A DNA stretch of 6,222 nucleotides from Spirochaetaceae bacterium (lineage in GTDB: Bacteria > Spirochaetota > Spirochaetia > Treponematales > Treponemataceae). The position numbers and the translations under genes are program-made. Position 1 is the stretch's first letter, and each line of letters starts with the position of its first letter. The DNA lies in contig JAFNZQ010000148.1 of the NCBI GenBank assembly GCA_017382775.1, positions 1-6,222 of the forward strand, in the 5' to 3' direction. The notes under the pieces were generated by a model. It did no database searches. It was not told the DNA's origin and saw only the letters and a list, made by a program, of their open reading frames with translations. Positions 1-6,222 of this stretch are shown here, piece by piece.

Positions 1-390
1 CAAACTGTGACCTTCCGTTCCCACAATGCAGTGTTCAGGCCATATGGTGAGAAGATACCGCCCCTTGGACTCCAAGGCTTCCAAGTAGGAAATTCCATCA
101 TCAATGGTAAAGTTTTCCGCCTTGGGAATGAACTTTCCGGCTTTCACATCCGCGGAAGAGATTTGGGTATAGGGAGGAACAGGATTCCCCTTTTCGTCCA
201 TCCAAAATGAGCCGTGGGCAATATGGACAAAATAGTGGGAATCCATGGTAACAAAAATTTCATTGGGATTTTCAGTTTCAATAAATGCTGCGAGATTTTT
301 GCAATCCTCCACGGCCCCATTGACAAAAAGGGATCCGGAAGGATGGCAAAAATCCTTTTGTGCATCAATTACGAGAAGTGCCGTCTTCAT
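1..390 (-). CDS. Nicotinamidase-like cysteine hydrolase (isochorismatase superfamily), N-terminal part (3' end outside window)
   Basis: The first 130 residues are visible and the frame is open to the left edge. The product begins MKTALLVIDAQKDFC, the usual first strand of the isochorismatase/nicotinamidase fold, with D9 as the predicted catalytic aspartate. VTMDSHYFVHIAH (47-59) fits the metal-site motif, with D50 and H52 as ligands and H56 or H59 nearby; WPEHCIVGTEGH (117-128) matches the family's WPxHCxxGTxG motif, in which the His (H120) is a further metal ligand. The catalytic Lys and nucleophilic Cys should lie beyond the edge, so activity cannot be judged. About 65 residues separate the two motifs, more than in typical PncA, and FWMDEKGNPVPP with DVKAGKF recalls a larger nicotinamidase-related group. 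The likely role is hydrolysis of nicotinamide (NAD salvage) or a similar amide; the substrate is not proven. ATG at 390 is chosen for its compact N-terminus; an in-frame ATG at 399 (adding MTE) overlaps the end of rpoC and is equally possible. Neither has a Shine-Dalgarno. Confidence 0.88.
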   Translation of the reverse strand, partial: MKTALLVIDAQKDFCHPSGSLFVNGAVEDCKNLAAFIETENPNEIFVTMDSHYFVHIAHGSFWMDEKGNPVPPYTQISSADVKAGKFIPKAENFTIDDGISYLEALESKGRYLLTIWPEHCIVGTEGHSL

Positions 391-399
391 CTCAGTCAT
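388..399 (-). promoter_or_regulatory. rpoC stop / hydrolase start junction, probable translational coupling
   Basis: The minus strand reads ATGACTGAGATG here. The TGA at 394-392 ends rpoC. The last ATG begins one base later, and the first ATG, in the same hydrolase frame, overlaps the final 8 bases of rpoC. No AGGAGG-like sequence is seen in the roughly 20 bases upstream of either ATG, unlike the strong site before rpoC. Start by re-initiation or coupling is inferred, and which ATG is used cannot be decided from sequence alone. Confidence 0.6.
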
Positions 400-3300
400 C
401 GGAATCAATGTCGGATTCCATGTCGATGTCAACGTTGCGTGCGGCTTCTTCCTCTTCCTCACGCTCGATGCGTCGGCGTTCCAAAATGGCGTTCATCTGT
501 TCGTCAAGATCGGAATCGTTGGAATCGAAAAGTTTGATTTCCGCATAGGCATTGCAACCGGTTCCTGCCGGAATTGGATGACCGATGATTACGTTTTCTT
601 TCAAGCCACGCAAATTGTCGGAAGCACCGGCAATGGCAGCAGTCGTAAGAATACGTGTCGTCTCCTGGAATGAAGCGGCAGAAACGAAGGATTCGCTGTT
701 TGATGCAGCCTTGGCAATACCCTGAAACAGGGGTTTTGCCACAGCCGGCTGTCCACCCTCGGCCATAACCCGTTCATTTTCGTTGTGGAAACGGTGCTTA
801 TCCACATGCTGACCGTAGATAAAGTGAGTATCACCCACCGCAACAATTTCCACCTTGCGAAGAATCTGGGATATAATAACACCAATGTGCTTATCGTTGA
901 TATTTACGCTGGCCTTGCGATAAACTTTTTGAACCTCATCCACAAGGTAATTTTGAAGGGCATTTTCGCCCAAAATTGCCAAAATATCGTGGGGATCCAA
1001 CTCGCCGTCGCAAAGTCGTTCACCGGCTTCCACAGTGTCGCCGTTACGCACAGCCAAACGTTTCGTAACGGGAACGTGGTGCTCGTATCGGGCCTTAAAC
1101 TTGTCTTCCACAATGATAACTCGTTTACCCTTAACCACACCTTTGAACTGCACAACACCGGAAATCTTTGACAAAACAGCAGGATTCTTGGGATGACGAG
1201 CTTCAAAAAGGTCTGTAACTCGGGGCAAACCACCGGTAATATCGCTGGTTTTAACGGATTCCTTGGACAATCGGGCCAAAACCGTACCGGCCTTAACAGC
1301 CACGTTGTCTTCAATAACCAACTGGGCATCATCCGGTAAGTCGTAGTTACCGATTTCGTTACCGGCTTCGTCGGTAACAAGGATGCGAGGCTGTTTTTCG
1401 TTGGGCAACTGGTTGGCAATCTTCTTTTCAACCTTGCCGGATTCCTCATCCACCATAACCTTCAATGTGGTTCCCAATTCAATGTCTTCAAAGTGAACGT
1501 AACCGTCTGCCTCACAAATAATGGGCTCGGCAAAAAGGTCGAAGGCAGCAATGGGTTCATCAGCAGGTATGGCATCACCGACTTTCACAAACAAGGCGGA
1601 ACCGTTTCGCAAAGGTATCTTCTGCTCGTTGGCCAAAAGGTACAAAACGTTGTCTTTAATATAAGCGTTTGCATTTTGGTTGGCTACGGAGACCTTACCC
1701 TTTTCTTCGAAAACTTCGTCTCCCTGCAAAACCTTGGCACCATCTTCCACCAAGATTTTTCCGCCGGATGCAACTTCGAATTTGTCCAAAATTCTTGCAA
1801 CAAAAATGCTGCCGCGACGGGTGAAAACCAAATTTCCGTCTTCGGAAGGTACGGTATTTCCCGCAATGCTTTTCACAATAACGGGATAATTCAAACGGAC
1901 GCGGTTATCCGTGGAACTGGTGGATGCTGTACCACCGATGTGGAAGGTACGCATGGTAAGCTGAGTTCCCGGCTGTCCGATGGATTGAGCCGCCACGATT
2001 CCCACAGCCTCACCGATTTCCACAATGCGGTTATGGGCAAGATTGCGACCGTAACACTTGCAACAAATTCCATGACGGGATTCGCAAGTCAAAACGGTAC
2101 GAACTTTTACGCTCTCAATACCGGCTTCATCCACCTTCTCCGCCAACTCATCGGTAATGTATTCGTTGGCATCGCAAATCATTTCACCGGTCATGGGATT
2201 AAACACTCGCTCCAAGGCGAATTTACCCACAATACGCTCTCGCAAAGGTTCGATGATTTCATCGCCGTCTTTCACTGCGGAATATTCCAATCCGTTGATT
2301 GTACCACAGTCGTCTTCGTTAATTACCACATCCTGGGCAACGTCCACCAATCGTCGGGTTAAGTAACCTGCGGTGGAGGTTTTCAAAGCGGTATCGGAAA
2401 GACCCTTTCGAGCACCGTTTGTGGAAATAAAGAATTCAATAACCGAAAGTCCTTCTTTGAAGCTGGAACGAATGGGCAACTCAATAATTTCGTCGTTGGG
2501 CTTTGCCATAAGACCACGCATTCCCGCCAACTGACCAATCTGTCCGCTACTACCTCGAGCACCGGATGTGGCCATCATGTAAATTGTATTGAAGCCGCCT
2601 TTGTCGGATTCCAAATTTTTCATAACAATGCTTTTCAACTCGTCATTTGTCTTACCCCAAACGTCAATAATACGGTTGTGGCGTTCCTTTGCCGTAATGT
2701 GACCGGCATGGTACTGACTTTGAATTGTCTGCACTTCTTGGTTGGCCTTTTCCAACATGGAAGCCTTTTCCTCGGGAACAAGAATGTCCTTCATGGAAAT
2801 GGTGGCACCGAAAATTGTGGCATACTTATATCCCACAGCCTTAATGGCATCCAACATTTTCACAGTGAGCCAAGAACCGAATTTTGTATGAACCTTTTCA
2901 ATAAGTTTCTTCAATTCTTTGTCGCCCAACAAAGAGTTTTCAAACTCAATTTCTTCCGGCATTTCTTCGTTGAATACCAATCGACCGGCGGTGGTTTCAA
3001 TGATTTTACCGTTATAGGGAGCCTTGTGAATGGGAACCTTTATTTTTGCCTGCCAGTCAATACAATGATTATCCGCAGCCATTAAAGCTTCATCCACGGA
3101 AGAGAAACGTTTTCCCGTTCCCTTGGCATCGGGCTTTTCCTTGGTAAGATAATAAATTCCCAACACCATGTCTTGGGAAGGATACACAATGGTTTTTCCG
3201 TTGGCAGGATCCAACAAGTTTCGTGCGGAAAGCATTAAAGTCCAGCATTCCATTTGAGCGGCCTGGGTTAAAGGCACATGAACTGCCATTTGGTCACCGT

Positions 3301-4651
3301 CAAAGTCCGCGTTAAAGGCGTGACAAACAAGAGGATGCAACTTAATTGCCTTTCCCTCAACCAAAACCGGTTCGAAGGCCTGAATACCCAAACGGTGCAA
3401 GGTGGGAGCACGGTTCAACATAACAGGATGTTCGCGAACAACCTCATCCAAAACGGCAAACACTTCCGGTGCTTCCTGTTCCACATAGGTTCGCGCCTTT
3501 TTGATGTTGAAAACAACGCCCTTATCCACCAATTTTTTCATTAAAAAAGGTTTGAAAAGTTCCAAAGCCATTTTTGTGGGCAATCCGCATTGCCACATTT
3601 TCAACTCCGGTCCCACAACGATTACGGAACGGCCGGAATAATCCACACGTTTACCCAAAAGGTTCTGTCGGAAACGTCCCTGCTTACCTTTTAAGGCATC
3701 GGTAATGGATTTCAAGGGGCGATTGGAAGAGCCCTTTACGAAACGTTTACTCTTTGAATTATCAAAAAGGGAATCCACCGCTTCTTGCAACATGCGTTTT
3801 TCGTTGCGCAAAATAATATCCGGAGCTTCCATGTCAATCAGACGGCGAAGTCGGGTGTTGCGGTTAATAACACGACGATACAAGTCGTTTAAGTCAGTGG
3901 TTGCGAAACGTCCTCCGTCCAAGGCCACCATAGGTCGCAATTCGGGGGGAATAACGGGGATGACGTTCAAAATCATCCATACCGGCAAGTTTCCGGAATT
4001 GCGGAATCCCTCCACCAACTGTATGCGTTTCAAAAGATGTGTTCCGGATTTTTCACCCTTTTCAATCATTTTGGCACGCAATTCCACAGCCAAGGCATCC
4101 AAGTCCACACTTTCGAGAAGGGTGCGAATTGCCTCGGCACCCATTCCGGCAGTGAATGCTCCGCCATGGAGAGTATATTTTTCGTTATATTCGTCCTCGG
4201 TTAAGGTTTGCATCTTCTGCAAATCCGTTTCACCGGGATCGATAACAATGTATTTGTTGTAGTAGAGAACTTCCTTTAATTCGGAAAGTTTCAAATCCAA
4301 AAGAAGACCGATTCGGGAAGGTGACGAATTGTAGTACCATGTGTGAGCCACAGGAACGGCCAACTCAATGTGTCCCATGCGTTCACGGCGGACGCGGAAG
4401 TGAGTAACCTCAACACCACAACGATCGCAAACAACGCCTTTATAGCGAATGGACTTGAATTTACCGCACAAGCATTCCCATTCCTTTGTGGTACCGAAGA
4501 TTCGTTCGCAAAAAAGTCCGTCTTTCTCCGGGCGGAGACTTCTGTAATTAATTGTTTCCGACTTTTTAACTTCACCGTAGGACCATTTACGAAGCATTTC
4601 CGATGAAGCAAGTTTTATTCTTAAACTGTCAAACTCCAATATGTCTCGCAT
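392..4651 (-). CDS. rpoC: DNA-directed RNA polymerase beta' subunit, complete
   Basis: This is the catalytic beta' subunit of RNA polymerase, 1419 residues, complete from ATG to TGA. In order: an N-terminal zinc-binding domain with C60, C62, C75 and C78; clamp helices that in the family bind sigma ([17 protein letters not shown], 282-298); the rudder and switch region ([20 protein letters not shown], 321-340); the active-site loop NADFDGDQM at 447-455, with D449, D451 and D453 holding the catalytic magnesium; the bridge helix ([14 protein letters not shown], 745-758); a second zinc site, C782, C856, C863 and C866, with the same 7- and 3-residue spacing as E. coli C888/C895/C898; and the trigger loop ([15 protein letters not shown], 893-907, with H904). 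About 220 residues are inserted in the trigger loop before it resumes at DITGGLPRV (1137-1145). The tail from 1391 is acidic. The start is supported by AAGGAG five bases upstream. Length and sequence agree best, from memory, with Treponema RpoC. All key residues are present. Confidence 0.99.
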   Translation of the reverse strand: MRDILEFDSLRIKLASSEMLRKWSYGEVKKSETINYRSLRPEKDGLFCERIFGTTKEWECLCGKFKSIRYKGVVCDRCGVEVTHFRVRRERMGHIELAVPVAHTWYYNSSPSRIGLLLDLKLSELKEVLYYNKYIVIDPGETDLQKMQTLTEDEYNEKYTLHGGAFTAGMGAEAIRTLLESVDLDALAVELRAKMIEKGEKSGTHLLKRIQLVEGFRNSGNLPVWMILNVIPVIPPELRPMVALDGGRFATTDLNDLYRRVINRNTRLRRLIDMEAPDIILRNEKRMLQEAVDSLFDNSKSKRFVKGSSNRPLKSITDALKGKQGRFRQNLLGKRVDYSGRSVIVVGPELKMWQCGLPTKMALELFKPFLMKKLVDKGVVFNIKKARTYVEQEAPEVFAVLDEVVREHPVMLNRAPTLHRLGIQAFEPVLVEGKAIKLHPLVCHAFNADFDGDQMAVHVPLTQAAQMECWTLMLSARNLLDPANGKTIVYPSQDMVLGIYYLTKEKPDAKGTGKRFSSVDEALMAADNHCIDWQAKIKVPIHKAPYNGKIIETTAGRLVFNEEMPEEIEFENSLLGDKELKKLIEKVHTKFGSWLTVKMLDAIKAVGYKYATIFGATISMKDILVPEEKASMLEKANQEVQTIQSQYHAGHITAKERHNRIIDVWGKTNDELKSIVMKNLESDKGGFNTIYMMATSGARGSSGQIGQLAGMRGLMAKPNDEIIELPIRSSFKEGLSVIEFFISTNGARKGLSDTALKTSTAGYLTRRLVDVAQDVVINEDDCGTINGLEYSAVKDGDEIIEPLRERIVGKFALERVFNPMTGEMICDANEYITDELAEKVDEAGIESVKVRTVLTCESRHGICCKCYGRNLAHNRIVEIGEAVGIVAAQSIGQPGTQLTMRTFHIGGTASTSSTDNRVRLNYPVIVKSIAGNTVPSEDGNLVFTRRGSIFVARILDKFEVASGGKILVEDGAKVLQGDEVFEEKGKVSVANQNANAYIKDNVLYLLANEQKIPLRNGSALFVKVGDAIPADEPIAAFDLFAEPIICEADGYVHFEDIELGTTLKVMVDEESGKVEKKIANQLPNEKQPRILVTDEAGNEIGNYDLPDDAQLVIEDNVAVKAGTVLARLSKESVKTSDITGGLPRVTDLFEARHPKNPAVLSKISGVVQFKGVVKGKRVIIVEDKFKARYEHHVPVTKRLAVRNGDTVEAGERLCDGELDPHDILAILGENALQNYLVDEVQKVYRKASVNINDKHIGVIISQILRKVEIVAVGDTHFIYGQHVDKHRFHNENERVMAEGGQPAVAKPLFQGIAKAASNSESFVSAASFQETTRILTTAAIAGASDNLRGLKENVIIGHPIPAGTGCNAYAEIKLFDSNDSDLDEQMNAILERRRIEREEEEEAARNVDIDMESDIDSDD
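1250..1918 (-). other. Region of rpoC encoding the trigger-loop insert (SI3-like)
   Basis: This covers about residues 912-1134 of RpoC, between the first trigger-loop half (ending FHIGG) and the second (starting DITGGLPRV). It is rich in short predicted strands and in repeated V-x-x-G-(D/A)-x-(I/V/L) turns, such as [14 protein letters not shown] near 968-981, [17 protein letters not shown] near 1022-1038 and [10 protein letters not shown] near 1119-1128. These look like sandwich-barrel hybrid units, as in E. coli SI3. Insert limits are approximate because no alignment was run. Confidence 0.7.
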
Positions 4652-4656
4652 AAAAT

Positions 4657-4662
4657 CTCCTT
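4657..4662 (-). promoter_or_regulatory. Shine-Dalgarno of rpoC overlapping the rpoB stop codon
   Basis: On the minus strand AAGGAG sits five bases (ATTTT) before the rpoC ATG and shares its first two A's with the TAA stop of rpoB. It fixes the rpoC start and suggests that ribosomes ending rpoB can pass to rpoC, which would help keep the two subunits in equal amounts. It also shows that the organism uses ordinary Shine-Dalgarno initiation. Confidence 0.9.
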
Positions 4663-6222
4663 AAAAATCCGAATTAGTCTTTGCAATCAATTCCTCATCA
4701 CGTTCGGTAAGAGGAATTTGTTTTCCCTTGGAATCGTAAATGGAAAAGTCCAAGGCCAAACCACGCAATTCTTGTGCCAACACGTTGAATGCTTCCGGTA
4801 CTCCGGCCACGTTATCGGCTTCACCCTTAACAATGGCTTCGTAAATACGGGTTCGTCCCTGCATGTCGTCAGACTTAATCGTCAAAAGTTCCTGCAAGTT
4901 ACTTGCCGCACCATAGGCTTCCAATGCCCAAACTTCCATCTCACCCAATCGCTGACCACCGAATTGGGCCTTTCCGCCCAAGGGCTGCTGGGTAACCATG
5001 GAGTACGGACCAATTGAACGGGCATGCATTTTGTCGTCCACAAGGTGATCCAACTTCATAAAGTAAATTACACCCACAAAAACGGGATTCTCAAAGGGCT
5101 CACCGGTTTTTCCGTCTCGCAAAATCACCTTGGAATCCGCATTGAAACCTGCTTCCTGCAATTTCGCTTCAATTTGCTCGTTGGAGGGAGACTGGAACAC
5201 CGGACTTTCATACCATTCGTTAAGGTATTTTCCCGCAAGTCCCAATTCGCTTTCCATAATCTGCCCAATGTTCATTCGAGAAGGCACACCAAGGGGATTC
5301 AAACAAATGTCCAATGGCGTTCCGTCTTCCATGTAGGGCATATCTTCTTCGGGCAAAATTCGTGCCACAATACCCTTGTTTCCGTGACGACCTGCCATTT
5401 TGTCGCCTTCCCGCAATTTTCGCTTGGATGCAACCAAAACGGTAATCATCTCTTCCACACCGGGATTTAACTCATCGCCCTCGGATCGCTTCAATCGCTG
5501 AACCTCAATAACGGTTCCTTCAACGCCGTGGGGGACGGTGAGGGATGAATCCTTCACGTCACGGAGAGTTTCACCGAAGATGGACATGAGAAGTTTGAAT
5601 TCGGGAGTGGTTTCCGTGTCGTTTTTGGGAGAAACCTTACCCACAAGGATATCTCCGGAACGAACCTTTTCGCCCACTCGAATAATACCTTCACCGTCCA
5701 GTCCTTTCAACTGTTCCTCACTCTTGTGGGGAATATCACGGGAAATTCTTTCCGGACCTAATTTTGTTTCCCTAACTTCACAAGAATAGGTTTTAATGTG
5801 AATGGAAGTAAACATATCTTCCTTTATAACTCGTTGGGAAATCAAAATAGCATCTTCGTAATTGTAACCGTTCCAAGGCACAAATCCAACCAAAATGTTT
5901 CGTCCCAATGCCAATTCGCCTTTGAACATGGCAGGACCGTCGGCAATAACCTGACCGGCTTCCACCCTTTGACCCAAAGTCACAATGGGACGCTGGTGAT
6001 AGCATGTGTCCTTATTGGTACGGGCATATTTCAACAATCGATAAATTTCATTCTCGCCACCGTTATCGGGCTGAATGTGAATTTCGTCAGAGGTAACGTA
6101 ACTTACCACACCGGAAGTGCGAGTCTTTACCAAAACGCCGGAATCGTAACCGCATTTTGCTTCCATACCGGTTCCCACACGGGGAGGTTCGGGAAACAAC
6201 AAAGGAACGGCCTGACGCTGCA
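4661..6222 (-). CDS. rpoB: DNA-directed RNA polymerase beta subunit, C-terminal part (5' end outside window)
   Basis: RpoB pairs with RpoC to form the catalytic centre of RNA polymerase in the cytoplasm. About 520 residues are visible; the frame stays open to the right edge, where the first complete codons read QRQAVP, the family's conserved (M)QRQAVP motif, so the N-terminal half, including the rifampicin region, is missing. Counting that Met as residue 1: GTGME follows at about 24-28; [11 protein letters not shown] lies at 119-129, with the acidic pair E123/D124 near the active site; the flap, with [13 protein letters not shown], covers about 210-242; [12 protein letters not shown] is at 273-284, whose lysines 275 and 283 match E. 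coli K1065 and K1073; [10 protein letters not shown] is near 312-321; and the C-terminal clamp/anchor block ([19 protein letters not shown]) is at about 414-432. The E/D pair to first lysine spans about 152 residues against 252 in E. coli, so the post-flap insert is absent. It ends in TAA nine bases before rpoC. No frameshift seen. Confidence 0.98.
   Translation of the reverse strand, partial: QRQAVPLLFPEPPRVGTGMEAKCGYDSGVLVKTRTSGVVSYVTSDEIHIQPDNGGENEIYRLLKYARTNKDTCYHQRPIVTLGQRVEAGQVIADGPAMFKGELALGRNILVGFVPWNGYNYEDAILISQRVIKEDMFTSIHIKTYSCEVRETKLGPERISRDIPHKSEEQLKGLDGEGIIRVGEKVRSGDILVGKVSPKNDTETTPEFKLLMSIFGETLRDVKDSSLTVPHGVEGTVIEVQRLKRSEGDELNPGVEEMITVLVASKRKLREGDKMAGRHGNKGIVARILPEEDMPYMEDGTPLDICLNPLGVPSRMNIGQIMESELGLAGKYLNEWYESPVFQSPSNEQIEAKLQEAGFNADSKVILRDGKTGEPFENPVFVGVIYFMKLDHLVDDKMHARSIGPYSMVTQQPLGGKAQFGGQRLGEMEVWALEAYGAASNLQELLTIKSDDMQGRTRIYEAIVKGEADNVAGVPEAFNVLAQELRGLALDFSIYDSKGKQIPLTERDEELIAKTNSDF

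Noticed and set aside
320..345. GGATCC-centred short palindrome as a possible terminator
   Set aside because: The stem is very short, no T-run follows, and it lies inside the hydrolase coding sequence with intact codons.
144..368. Open frame of 74 codons on the minus strand, apparently hydrophobic
   Set aside because: It is a different frame of the nicotinamidase-like gene, whose own frame over the same bases shows conserved metal-site motifs.
904..1449. Open frame of 181 codons on the minus strand, inside rpoC
   Set aside because: It is an out-of-frame reading of rpoC with no family resemblance; the rpoC frame through this stretch is conserved and unbroken.
1493..2362. Open frame of 289 codons on the plus strand
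   Set aside because: It lies wholly antisense to the intact, highly conserved rpoC coding sequence and its translation resembles no family I know; it is open by chance and codon bias.
3705..4262. Open frame of 185 codons on the plus strand
   Set aside because: It is antisense to the conserved rpoC clamp and rudder region, has low-complexity Ser/Arg-rich content and no recognisable motif.
4661..6202. rpoB starting at a TTG at 6202
   Set aside because: The frame continues upstream to the window edge through the conserved QRQAVP residues, so this TTG is an internal Leu codon, not a start.

Overview
The window is a stretch of core housekeeping DNA, and every gene reads on the minus strand. From right to left it holds the 3' part of rpoB (RNA polymerase beta subunit, cut by the right edge), a complete rpoC (beta' subunit, 1419 codons), and the 5' part of a nicotinamidase-like cysteine hydrolase (cut by the left edge). 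Coding density is close to 100%: only 9 bases separate rpoB from rpoC, and at most 1 base separates rpoC from the hydrolase gene. There is no gene-free stretch worth describing, and I see no RNA gene, mobile element, CRISPR array or clear terminator.

The RpoC sequence points to a spirochaete close to Treponema. From memory it follows the T. pallidum beta' subunit closely, starting with the N-terminus ([16 protein letters not shown]), in overall length, and in carrying a large insert inside the trigger loop. The RpoB part lacks the roughly 100-residue insert that E. coli has after the flap. Base composition is moderate, in the mid-40s % GC by eye (not counted). Genus or species cannot be fixed from this window.

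The layout fits one polycistronic transcript running rpoB, rpoC, hydrolase, with its promoter beyond the right edge. The two polymerase genes supply the two large catalytic subunits. A textbook Shine-Dalgarno that overlaps the rpoB stop codon starts rpoC. The hydrolase gene begins at or inside the rpoC stop region with no Shine-Dalgarno of its own, so it probably depends on ribosomes finishing rpoC. The position after rpoC is often held by rpsL/rpsG, so a nicotinamidase-like gene coupled to rpoC is the most notable feature here. I found no evidence of an undescribed system; the polymerase genes look intact and ordinary.
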